From Dolomedes plantarius (taxonomy: Eukaryota; Arthropoda; Arachnida; Araneae; Dolomedidae): DNA of 64,000 nucleotides. A model generated the notes under the pieces. It made no database searches and was not told where the DNA came from. It was given only the letters and a program-made list of their open reading frames with translations. This document shows, piece after piece, positions 47,936 through 58,606 of this stretch (its first letter is position 1; every line of letters starts with the position of its first letter). The stretch is taken from positions 215,639,634 through 215,703,633 of the forward strand of contig OU015490.1 of the NCBI GenBank assembly GCA_907164885.2, given 5' to 3'. Position numbers and translations under genes: made by a program.

Positions 47936-47983
47936 ACACACACACACATATATACCCTTGGTCCCATATATATATATATATAT
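47936..47983. repeat. (CA)n and (TA)n microsatellites
   Basis: Short CA tract, a unique spacer (CCTTGGTCCC), then a TA tract. Confidence 0.85.
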
Positions 47984-48139
47984 TTATTTGCTTATGTGTT
48001 AAGGGACATTTATTATAAGATATTGCAGAAACTCACTTTTTCAAGTGTTTTCACTAGTACAATAATAAATCAGAATATAATAATACTATTTTTCTTAAAC
48101 AAACTACGTATAAATCACCCTCTTCTACGAATAATACAT

Positions 48140-48360
48140 AGCTAGAGAAGATAACTTGATTAAAAATGCAAAATGCAACAGATGGCGCTTGTGATTGCTT
48201 ACAGAGATACGATGATTAATGGAGTAGAAAAAGGGAGTTTTCACATACACAGTCAGTGTGATGTGTTTTAGAATTTTAAATATCCTTTCGAAAGAGAGAA
48301 AAATATTTTTCGAGGGTTTGCAAGAAAACAAAGAACGTTTACAAATTAAAGATTATGAAT
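48140..48360. repeat. Dispersed repeat R1, copy 2
   Basis: AACTTGATTAAAAATGCAAA then ATGCAACAGATGGCGC (48153-48188), followed by GATTAATGGA and GAATTTTAAAT motifs that also follow the copy near 44655. The function is unknown. Confidence 0.55.
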
Positions 48361-48769
48361 AAACGACACAAGGAGCATTTCGAAATGGATTCGAGAGTAA
48401 TGAAGGAATTAAATTTTATTTTCCAGCTTCTCTCGTGTCATGAAATATGATTTATAGTTTTTCTTTAATTTAAATTATGGATTCTGGAAAAAAAATTACT
48501 CCTGAGGAAAATAAAAACCGTACGGAATAAAGTATTATTTCTTCGTTTCCGAAAACGCTTAAAACTCGGCCTTTTATGCAACAATCCTGAGAAATTTCGA
48601 AGAAATCAAAATTAATGAAATGCGCATAGAACATTTTGAATTATTTTAGCAATTTTGAAGAATTTTTTGGGGAAAAGCAGGCTCTATTATTCCATATAAT
48701 ACTTATTTCTGTACTCTCAGTGTCATCAATGGAGTAAGAAACAAATCTAATTATTGTCATTTATATATA

Positions 48770-49498
48770 TCAAGCAGTTCCGTGACTGACTCACTGACTG
48801 ACTGACAGACAACGCACAAACCAAACCGCTGGACCTAAAGGGCTGAAATTTTGTATGGCGATTCTTCTTATAGTGTAGGGGTGCACTAAGAGAGATTTTT
48901 CAAAAAAATTTCTTAGATTATTTTTACATTAAATTTTTAATCTGTTTTTGAAACATTCTTTAAAGTTTGCATTTCAAATAATAATTGGAGGGTTGTAAAA
49001 TGAGAAAGATCCTAAAAAGTCCTTTAAAATGAAATATTTTTCGAATCTTTACCTCCATTTTCTGATTTTTGGTGATTTTTTAAAGATTAATTTTTAGAAT
49101 TTAATTTATTAAATGCTGATCACGTGGTTTCTTTTCTTATCGTGATACTTTAAATTAATTTATCGTCACGAGCATAAGAACGAAATAAATTGACAAACAA
49201 AATACTATTTTTTTTCTTTTTAATGCGGCAGACGATTGGACGTTATCAAAAAAAAATATTAAAATACAGTAAAAGAAATGTTTCCCAAACTGTACTATAT
49301 TAACAGTACTATAGTCTTTAAAATTTTCTATTAGATTTAATTTGAATATTTTATTCTACATTATTTTGTCTATAAAAATATCTGTTACGATTTCTTTATA
49401 AATAGATTTTTTTTTGTTTTTTTTTGGCATTAATTGCATACACTGACCGTTGTATTTAATTTGAATGTACTCCGTAGCAAAGTACTGTTTTCAGCTAG
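48770..49498 (+). mobile_element. Possible non-autonomous Helitron
   Basis: Starts TCAAGCAGTTCCG after an A and ends CTAG before a T, fitting insertion between A and T. Ten bases inside the 3' end lies a hairpin, GTACTCCGTAGCAAAGTAC, as Helitron 3' ends require. The 5' part (CCGCTGGACCTAAAGGGCTG then AAATTTTG) resembles a common arthropod Helitron start. No RepHel protein is encoded in the 729 bp. Confidence 0.5.
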
Positions 49499-49529
49499 TT
49501 TTGTATATAGAGTAAGATATTGAAAATCT

Positions 49530-49563
49530 ACAAAAACGAGGTTGAAGGTCCCTTGTCCCCTTA
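49530..49563. repeat. Isolated TTAA MITE right end
   Basis: GTTGAAGGTCCCTTGTCCCC followed by TTAA resembles the right end of the MITE at 57897-58606. No left partner was found. Confidence 0.4.
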
Positions 49564-49735
49564 ATAGAGGATTACGGTCCAAAGTAACTTGTATCTCAGT
49601 GCCTATCTTGTTAATTTTATCATCAATCTAGTTTCCCAAAAGGCCTCAATATGCAGGCACCCATTGCGCTATGACATATCTACTTTTAGACCAAAGACTA
49701 CGGTTAATTTTTGCTACACGAAGGCTAATTAGATT

Positions 49736-49907
49736 CCTGTGGTCGATGCCGCTAGGGCGCTGTCGTACAGTACTAAAGTATGTCGGTTCAAGTCCAACTT
49801 TTGGCATGGGCATTTGTAACCGTTTGGGATCGGATTGAAGCAGTAGGTCCCGGTATAATTAGCTCTCTTGTACAAAAATTGGCAGTACCTCTCCAAACCA
49901 AACATTT
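49736..49907 (+). mobile_element. tRNA-derived SINE, family C, copy 2 (older)
   Basis: Matches 12960-13136 along its length: GCTAGGGCGCTG, CGGTTCAAGTCC (B-box-like), GGCATGGGCATTTGTAACCG, GTAGGTCCCGGT, and a CCAAACCAAAC end. It is more diverged, and no target duplication is recognisable. Confidence 0.8.
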
Positions 49908-50168
49908 ATACCGAATACCTGAAAACGTGTAGCATTTTAACTTTGCTCAAAATAATATTTGATGGTGTATGAGACAATATAAGTATTTGTGTGGGAAATA
50001 TCGATGATTAAGTCGTGTCGCATTACAATCAAATGTATTCATAATATGGGTTGTCCGAAAATTTCTTAGTAGTCCTTTTAAGCGAAATAAGCATGAATTA
50101 CTATATGAGGTGATCGAGTTAATAATAATAATGATAAAAAATCTAACAATTTCGAATTTTCTTTTCAT

Positions 50169-50345
50169 AGTAAATAATTATACGATGTACAATGAAATTA
50201 TCGTTGTATCTGTGTTTACAGTAAATTGTATCTGTGTTTGAATTTTTTATCGTAGTAAATAATTATAGGATGTACAATGAAAGTGTCGTTGTATCTGTGT
50301 TTACAATAAATTGTATCTGTGTATTGTATCTGTGTTTGCAGTAAA
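50169..50345. repeat. Two-copy tandem repeat, period 85 bp
   Basis: AGTAAATAATTATACGATGT at 50169 recurs at 50254 with one change. Each is followed by CAATGAAA, CGTTGTATCTGTGTTTAC and TAAATTGTATCTGTGT. Confidence 0.85.
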
Positions 50346-50802
50346 TTTGATTTGAATACTGACATTTTCAATATAACAGTGCTTATAATAAATTTAATAC
50401 TGCTTATGGGTTTAAGAAATAATATTAGCCAGACATGTAATACCAATAAAAATGTAATATTTGTTAAAAATTAGGGTCTTTAGTGATCGTAAATTTCTTT
50501 AATGATTCAAAACACTTTTTGTGAAAAATTTCCCTTTTAGCTTAGTTTTCTTCATTTCAGTATGATAAGTAACTTCAAAGTTAGATGATAAAATCCATAG
50601 ATAATTTTAATTGAAATTAGTCCCTGTACAATCCTAAATTTCTTTAAAAACTCAATGTTTATTAAAGAATCTTATATTATATCAAATTATCTTATATTAC
50701 TTTAAATTATTTAATTATCTTTTATTTATCTATCTGATTTACAATCTAACTATAAATATGAAATTATAATGTTGTTCTTAATGCTTCCTTGCCAGAAGTG
50801 CA

Positions 50803-51127
50803 AAACGAGGTTAATATAGGCTTCGGGATGTGTAGTGCGGTCCCGGTTTATAGTAGCATCCCAAGGGTCGAAGTCTGTCTTGGCTAGGTGCAATCACAAT
50901 TTTGACAGAGTACCCCCAGGGGGTGACATCTGGAAGGATCGTACCTTCCCCACCCACTAACCTCATAGAAGGACTTTCCGGGTAATGATTTAACTTGTCC
51001 TAGACACTTGTCCTAGACACAGTATCTGGCCTAGACACAGAGGTAATTAACGACGGTTGTCGGGATTCGATCCGATCACTCTCAGTATTGAAAACCAACG
51101 TGCTACCGATAGGCTATCGCGGGTCTG
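50803..51127 (-). mobile_element. tRNA-derived SINE, family D
   Basis: From 51127 on the minus strand, a tRNA-like head (GATAGCCTATCGGTAGCACG, then GGATCGAATCCCGAC) closely matches the family A head (CGCTGGTTTTCGGTGCTGAG against CGTTGGTTTTCAATACTGAG). The body is unrelated to family A (GGGTACTCTGTCAAAATTGT; CGAAGCCTATATTAACC at the 3' end). Confidence 0.75.
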
Positions 51128-52886
51128 AAATTGTTATAAATATTAAAGGTCCTTTAATGTCCTTTTAATGGAGTACTTCTTCAGATTTGCATTAAAATCT
51201 CCCGTTTCCATTCTTGTGATTGTCATAGGCAATCTTCAAGGTTTGTTGATAAATTCCATAACGAATTTTGATTCACTGTTCTTTTCTTAGTTAATTTTGA
51301 TTCGTTTTCTTTCTGATCAATTTTTAAAACTGTCAATATTTATTTTTTAAATTGATAATTAAAAAAAATTATTTCTAGTTTTATAGTACCGGAGCGGTTA
51401 ACCAAACCCCAAGTAAATGAACACGCGTATAAATTCCTCTATCATGAAGAAATTATTTAAGTACATTTCAAAATGTTTCAAATACTATTCAATATTCTCA
51501 AAGTCCTAATCGCTGCCAAAATACAAATGTTTTTGCTTATTACAGCAATAACTTTTTCAGCAAAATTCTTGGGTAACGTTATAACCTGTCTTCCAAAAAA
51601 AAATATATACTGTCACCTTTAAAGTCTACTTTAAGGTAATTGCCTACATTCGGAGCATATGTTTAAAAAAAATATTTTTAAAGAATTTTTTGGTCTTTTA
51701 TGGTAAAATAGCATTTAAAAATAAAAAATATAAAAAACTTGCCTGTAAAAACAATACTTTTTTGTAAATTGGTAAATTTGAAGTAATTTTAATGAAATTT
51801 AGCTAAAAAGCCTATCAATCTGCACAAAATTCTAATGCTACTATTTTAATTTCCTTCTCACACCATGATACATATAACATTTGTCTTCAAAATGACCCAC
51901 AATCTAAGATAAATTTTAAAATGCAAAAATAATACAGACAATTTTATGTTCTAATATGAAAAATTTCCCCAATTCATCATTCCTTTCCTTATAAAAACAA
52001 CCCCAAACAAAAAAAAAAAAACTATTTATTATACATCAATTATTGTGCGTCATTTCATTAGCAATAGCATCTAAAACATTTCCTGAAAATTAAATCAAAT
52101 TACATGCATTATTATTTGAAATATCATGATAACAGTAGATATTTGTGCTAAAAAACATAATTCTGAGAAAAACGCATTTAAAGTTTATTGTCACAACAAT
52201 TTTGTATCAGACGATGTTTTTAAATAGCTATAACCCTGCTTCTAATTTATGTAGAATGAAAATCAAAACGGTTTTGAAAAGAGAAAAGATTCAATTACAC
52301 GATTCTTGCAAAAAATAAAATTGACCAAAATAGTAAAAAAAAAGGCATTTACACCGTTTTTACTTTTGAATATTTTTTTTTATACTTGGCCGCATATTAA
52401 ACATCTTTCTATCCATCACTCATGAGCAATATTACTACCTCACGATACAATAAGGAAATTTTTAAAGCATATATAGAGCATTAAATATGGAATTTTCATT
52501 AAATACTGTGATTTACATTGTGTGGGAACTGCCATGCGCCTAGAATTAAGACAAAACATCGGAGAGGGATTTTCTAGACAATTTAAGTGATTGAGTGGGA
52601 AACACCGATGATTTATTAGACTTGCATTTGAGTATTTTTTTAACTCGTTCTGTTCCTATAGTTATTTGTGCTTATTCCTCTTTACAATATTGCTAAACCT
52701 TTCATGGACGACCAACGACAACCAATTTGATGAAGATTTGATAAATTCGGGAAGTGTGGAAGTGAAAAAGATAAAGTTTTAGTTAATTGGGGTTATTAGA
52801 TATTAATTATACTAATAATGATGATTATCATTTTGTTGCTTAAGAATTCATTGCTTAAGATTGTGGTTAGTACATTGATTAATTGT
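51128..52886. other. Unassigned AT-rich region
   Basis: No supported feature. Confidence 0.5.
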
Positions 52887-54142
52887 TGTGATTCCCAAAT
52901 GATGGAAACAACTCTGGTTTACACTGACAAATTAATTTATTGAATATTAAAACACATAAATATGACGATACAAGTTACTAAATATTTCCTCCTTCATTTG
53001 CACATTACTCCCAACTTCTTTACTACTAAATTAATTCTCTACGACACATATATTTAATTCATTCAATTATTATGACAATATTTCGTACTTCATCTACACA
53101 TATTACTCTCAACTTCATTACTACCAATATTTACTCATATATATAAGCATAACATCATATTAATTAAATTGTTTTTTACGAATTATCAGTCATCAACATT
53201 TTATACTCAAATAACATACTCATCGCGCTCTATATTAGTTATTAAGGCTACACACTGAGAAGCAATGACAGCAATATAAAAAGGAAACGCAAAGTCGGTA
53301 CCTCGAAAGATGACTGTTGGATCAATATGATGGGTGGCTGGTACTTGTAATGACGTACTTCGTTGTACTATCATCGCACGGAACTAGGGCACTTTCTTCG
53401 TCTGGTATAAGGCTCCGTCAATCATGGCAGACACTCTACACCGGACACTGGGACACGCTCATCATCGGATCTCTGACTCTTTCACTCCTTGCAGACCCTC
53501 GGCACGGGACACTGGGCGCTCGACACTACTTCTATCTCAAACTTCTAACTAACTCTCCTCATAGGTATATGTGCCTTGACACCACTTCTATCTCCAAAAC
53601 TTCTAACTCTCATCATAGGATTATGTGCCTTGACACCACTTCAATCTCCAAAACTTCTAACTAACTCTCATCATAGGTTATATGTGCCTTCCTTTCTTAT
53701 TTCACATTATTTTCTCTTATTAATGTTGACTCCGCATCTTACAATTTCCATTGGTAAAATTATTACCATGCCATTGCCGTTCGCCCGTGGCTGCCTCTTC
53801 TCAATCCCTTTTTCACCAATGCGCATCGAGGGCGGGATTTATAAAATTATCCCTCTAACTTATCTTTTTCCCATGCTTCGGCTTCCGGGTGGCCTGTTTT
53901 ATAGCCATCATAAATTTAGTGTTCCCTTTCTTCTTTTCTTCTATTCGTGCAACTCACTCTCTTGAACTTTTAACTTATTCTTCTTTCTACAAGCACAATC
54001 TGTGTTTTTTAGTTTCGCTATATTGATGGCTTTCTCCCCTTCTCTTTTTATTGCCTGTCATTTGCCATGTTTCTTTCTTACATTTAGCAATTATTTTACT
54101 TCGTCCTGTAATTTTGGAATTCTTCTGCCCCTGGCCGTGACA
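52887..54142 (-). repeat. Possible solo LTR
   Basis: On the minus strand it begins TGTCACGGCCAGGGGCAGAA and ends GGGAATCACA, with matching short inverted tips (TGT...ACA). It holds a TATA-box-like TTTATAAA (plus 53840) and an AATAAA signal (plus near 52936). A tandem repeat lies inside. No second LTR, coding region or target duplication is visible, so a solo LTR from recombination is the best explanation. Confidence 0.5.
53521..53692. repeat. Tandem repeat, unit about 53-60 bp, three copies
   Basis: TGTGCCTTGACACCACTTC recurs at 53570 and 53623, with partial copies on each side, each followed by ATCTCCAAAACTTCTAACT and CTCATCATAGG. It lies in the U3-like part of the possible solo LTR, where repeated units often serve as enhancers. 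Confidence 0.85.
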
Positions 54143-54234
54143 CTACTGTCATGTCCCTATGAAAGGAAGCTTTTTTAATCTAGTAGGAAGGAAGACAATT
54201 GTAGAAATTTCCATAAATATTTTGCGATTTTATA

Positions 54235-54768
54235 CAGGGTGTCCGGGCTATAGGTATCCGAAAGTTATGGTCTATTTTTACGGAACTACCCATTAGAATT
54301 TAAAAATATTTATTTAAATAGGAAGATCATGTCACCAAGTTTTAATATCAATCATAGATTTCGATCATAGTATCAGAGATTTTGATGTGTTCAACTTTTG
54401 TAGCACGACTAACGTCTAAATGGTAATCCAGTTCTTTCCATGTGTTTCGTAGCATATCAGGAGTTCTTAGAGATTTTCGCTTGGGTATTCCTTAAATCCA
54501 TTGTGTATAGACAAAAAATTAAAACTGTGGATGAGTTGAAGAAGCGTATCATTCAAGCAATTCGTTTAATAACTCCTGATATGCTATGAAGCACTTGGGA
54601 AGAACTGGATTGCCGTTTATACGTTTGTCGTGTTACAAAAGGTGCACATATCGAAATCTATGATACTATGATCGATAATAAAACTTGGTGAGATGTTCTT
54701 TCTATTTAAATATATTTTTTAAAATTCTAAGGTAGTTCCGTAAAAATAAGGATACTTTTAACCCGGAT
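54235..54768. mobile_element. Foldback element 3, inverted mariner 3' ends
   Basis: Left end CAGGGTGTCCGGGCTATAGG after TA. The arms pair through the element (CTATGATACTATGATCGATA at 54659 with the inverted copy near 54355; ACTCCTGATATGCTATGAAG with the left arm near 54450). The right arm encodes the mariner C-terminus (ACTTGGGAAGAACTGGATTG, WEELDCRLYVCRVTKGAHIE). The right tip is worn (GATACTTTTAACCCGG). Confidence 0.85.
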
Positions 54769-55068
54769 TTTAGAAGACAATTTTATGTTTTAGATGACAT
54801 AAATAAGAAGATAATTTGCGATGTATATTTTATAAGTTATATTCATTTGGAAGAAATTGAAGGACCTGTTTTATCAAGAATTAAAAGATAAAAATCCTAA
54901 TTAAGTTATAGATTGTTGATAGTGCATTTACTCCAGAATTTCCAAGGAAGGATTCGGTAGCCATGATTCGGCTTTTAACTGGTCAAGACTGCTTAGCTAA
55001 ATATCTGAGCCGCTTGAAAAATCTACGGAGTCCTTACTCCACTATTTGTGATAAACCATAAATTATAC

Positions 55069-55106
55069 ACATTTCCCAACACCAGACCTGTGAGGCACTG
55101 TCGCCT
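55069..55106. repeat. 37-bp direct repeat, copy 1
   Basis: ACATTTCCCAACACCAGACC then TGTGAGGCACTGTCGCC. A second copy with several changes is at 55427-55463. Confidence 0.7.
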
Positions 55107-55426
55107 CGGGATTTTTGTAGTTATTATGAAGTAAGAGCAATGAGCCATTAATACGTTCTGTTACCTTCTTCATTTTGCACTTAACTTCTAGTTATTTTTA
55201 CTTTTGTTTAATGCTTGCAATTGGAAAATAAGAATAAAAAAAGATATTGCTACAAATTTTGCAACCAAAAAATATATATTTTTTTTAGTGAATCATTAAT
55301 AGTAAAAATAAATATAAATAAAAAAAAGGAAAAATATACATCATTTACAAACACAATGAACAAAATAAAAGAGAGAAATATAACACCTGCATTTTTCAGA
55401 TAATCATTATAGACATTCATAAGTTA
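55107..55426. other. Unassigned, A-rich sequence between the 37-bp repeats
   Basis: A 62-codon Lys/Asn-rich plus frame (55215-55403) reflects A-richness. No domain seen. Confidence 0.4.
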
Positions 55427-55463
55427 TTGACATTTCCCACTTCTAGACCTGCGAGGCACCGTC
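55427..55463. repeat. 37-bp direct repeat, copy 2
   Basis: ACATTTCCCACTTCTAGACC then TGCGAGGCACCGTCGGT, matching 55069-55106. Confidence 0.7.
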
Positions 55464-55464
55464 G

Positions 55465-55465
55465 G

Positions 55466-55511
<46 letters not shown>
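55465..55511. repeat. (TA)n microsatellite
   Basis: About 46 bp of TA. Confidence 0.95.
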
Positions 55512-55515
<4 letters not shown>

Positions 55516-55525
55516 TTTTGTTTAA

Positions 55526-56163
55526 CCCTCAAACCGGCCCATGAAGTTCTTGCCACTATCAGGACTATCGGTCAAATTGACCCCACAAGCCTAAAAAGCT
55601 GTTATTTTTGCATTATTACGGTGGAACTGCATGTTGATATTGTGCACAGGGTTGTTTGATTTATATTAGGGATGAATAGTGAGGGAAAGATGATCTACAT
55701 TTATTTATTCACTTTATTTTATTTCTTTTGATCTGGTATTTACATCATCAAATCGTAGTGCTCTTAAAGTAATTGCACAATGTTTCTCAGACATAATTGC
55801 TCGAAAAATTAACCTGCCAGTGATTGAGGTAGAGAAGAGTGATGTCAAGGCTTCACGGGATACTTTAAAAATCTCTCAGAACACTGAAATCCCTATCAGG
55901 ACCATCCCTATCAGGACCGGTAGGCCTGTTATTCCTCAGTGGCAATAACAGGTCTACCGGTCATTTTGACCGCCCTACTTTTACAAAATTGCAACTTACT
56001 GGCAAATGGCGAGCATTTGTGAAACCCTGATGTGCTCTCCCTGATATCCAAGAACTGACTGAGGATGTAAAAGCCAACCAAGCGTTCACGTCTCTCCCCA
56101 CTCCTGCCCCACCCCTCAGTTCCACCGCTGCCGGTCATAATAACCGGTATCCCGGTTTCAGGG
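55526..56163. mobile_element. piggyBac-type MITE with internal hairpin
   Basis: Flanked by TTAA (55522-55525 and 56164-56167). The termini are CCCTCAAACCGG and CCGGTTTCAGGG. An internal inverted repeat pairs ACCGGTAGGCCTGTTATT (55917) with AATAACAGGTCTACCGGT (55946) around a short loop. CGGTCAAATTGACC and CCGGTCATTTTGACCG palindromes lie near the left end and centre. It has no transposase. Confidence 0.85.
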
Positions 56164-57896
56164 TTAATAAGTGATATCTGAAATAGATGGTAGGAGGAGC
56201 AATTTCTAAGACCAATCTGGTGATTGAATGTGAAATTATCCAAAATTACTTCTTACTACATTGCCAAATTTCTGTCGTTTCACCCTAGTAGGAATTTTGA
56301 TTTTTTAATTTCGCTTTTGACAAATACTGAATAACGTTATAAGCACAAACGGGAGGTTAGAAATCATGTATATGGTAGATATGAAAAGTTTGAAAAAGTA
56401 TATGATAGCACTTTTGAGATGGAATCCACCAACGGATATAATATCCTATCATCATAAGGAATGACAAAATGTAGTAAATGATGTAAAAATAATTTTTAAC
56501 AATTTCCTTTATTTTAAGGAACATTTTTAATAGTCAATGAAAAAAAATTAGTAAAAAATATTAGCATTCCTATTGACAGTTACCATAATCTATGCAGTAG
56601 GTAAATTCCACTTTTTCAGGTGGTATTATAAAATTTTATAACAGATTTTTAGTTGAGATTGTACTACTTTAGTGAAAGGTTTCCTTGGACTTTTTTAAAT
56701 TTAACCTTACAACTACCAAGTCATATAAGAAAGCTAGTTCCTACTTTGTTTGAAAAAGGTGAAACTTATTTATCTATAGTTAAGGCTGATGTGTACTAAC
56801 CCTTTTGGATATACTCACCTCAATGTTAAAGTAAGGAGGAAATTTGTCCATGGATTGCCAACTTGTATTTAAATATATTTTTTAATTGTACTCCGTAATA
56901 GAAAAAGAAATTTTACAACTTGGGGCATTTTTCGTTTAAAAAAATGCAAATATTTTAAAATTTAAATAATTCGAAGAAAAATCTGGTATATTCATAAATT
57001 CCTTTGGTGGACAAAATTTGTAAAATGAATCTTGTTGTAAGGTGCAGAAAAGTTCAGGCTATCTGAAAATACCTTTTTTTATTTGATTATCAGAATTTGT
57101 ATAGCTGTAAATATTTAACAAATTTTCTCCGTAGTTTAACGTTGAGTTCAGCAAATCTTGTACGGTTAGTAGACAGCAACCTTAAGATTTTTTTTTCACT
57201 GTAAAATGTTACGTATAAAAGTATTTCTTATTATGCCAGACGTAAGTATCCCCTATATAATGAGTTTTGTTTGCCACCTTTTTTTTCTAAATTGAATTTT
57301 TTTTAAAAATTACAACTTCTTTTCGTTGACCATAAAGGAATAACAATATTTCGTTTACTTAATTTTAAAACTGCATTTCACCAAGGACTAATATTTACAG
57401 GTTTATTTATTTAGTTTTTCAGTGGTTGGGATAAATTATTATCTAAAAATTACCCCAAAATCTATTTGCAGTTGTTGACCTGCAGTTTAGCTGAATCAGC
57501 CATCTTCTCCAAAAGTTTGTCAAATTTGCAATGTTTTGATTTTTTAAAGATAGTTTATTTATTTATTTATTTATTATTTCTTTTCCATTATCGAAATTAT
57601 TTATCAACCATTCGTAAGGTGTGTATTATTAATTTACTCATACTTGAAGAGGTGGATATGTTAGAATCATCCGTGGTACATAAATATATTTTAATACGCA
57701 GTGCTCGTCTGAAGTTCATATTTGAGAAGAAAGTTTTTTTACAAGGTGGCAGAGATCAAAATAAGGTCTTACTTGTTTTTCCCAAACAATATGTCCTGAT
57801 GTAAGTCTTAAGTGTTTTTGTTGTTTAACAGAAACCTATATTTCGTAGGCACATCACATTTATTTTAGATAACAATTGTTTCTTAAGGGGATGGTG
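56164..57896. other. Unassigned AT-rich sequence
   Basis: A 112-codon plus frame at 57466-57804 (QLLTCSLAESAIFSKSLSNL at its start) shows no recognisable domain. A (TTTA)n run lies at 57555-57577. Nothing else is supported. Confidence 0.4.
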
Positions 57897-58606
57897 GACT
57901 TTCAAATTACCAAAAATCGAGCAAAAATTGGAATTTTTTTTGTGGCTGTATTAATATTTTAAAAACATGTAAATATTGGAATGAAATGCATTTAAAATGT
58001 GTAGTGAAAAGAAAAATGAAAAATTGGTGGCTTTAGAGTAGTAAGTATTAAAGGTAGATAAAAAATTATCTTTTAAATAACTTTTTCTCACAATGAGAAA
58101 TTTCCAGATTTGCAAGTCTTTAAAATGCTCCTCGCGTCATAATTTTTGACGAAATTTTATGAAATTTATAATAAAGATTCCAGTAATACATCAAAATAAA
58201 GTTATGTATCCATTTTAGGATTCGAGATCATTTAGGTTATAAAAGTTTAACTTTAGTGTAGAAAAGTACAAAAATTTCGCGAAAATTCAGAGTACAATCA
58301 TAAAAATATTTTCTAAAAATTAACTATTCAACGAAAGTACAAAAAAATACATAACTTTGTTCAGAAAGTATTTATAAGTAATATAAATGCAAAATTAAGG
58401 GGAAAAATTTAAAATTGAGTCGCAAGGAGCATTTTAAAGAAGGGTAATTTAATTTAAATTTTTTAATTATAAAATATTTTTTTTTTAAATATGTATAAAA
58501 TTTTATAAAGTGTTTAATATTGTTATACTTTAATGAATATATATACAAAATTTCATATCTCTGTGGTAAAAATTTCAAAAATCGGTTTGAAAGGTCCACC
58601 ATCCCC
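57897..58606. mobile_element. TTAA-flanked MITE (GGGGATGGTGGAC family)
   Basis: TTAA at 57893-57896 and 58607-58610. The inverted termini are GGGGATGGTGGACTTTCAAA and, reverse-complemented, GGGGATGGTGGACCTTTCAA. The inside is AT-rich and non-coding. TTAA targeting fits the piggyBac superfamily. Related single ends occur at 32549 and 49540. Confidence 0.82.

Noticed and set aside
53317..53965. Two plus-strand frames of 115 and 129 codons
   Set aside because: They overlap the tandem repeat of the possible solo LTR, and their repeated peptides simply translate that repeat.
57466..57804. 112-codon plus-strand frame
   Set aside because: Kept only as unassigned. It contains a (TTTA)n-derived stretch and no domain, so I did not call it a gene.
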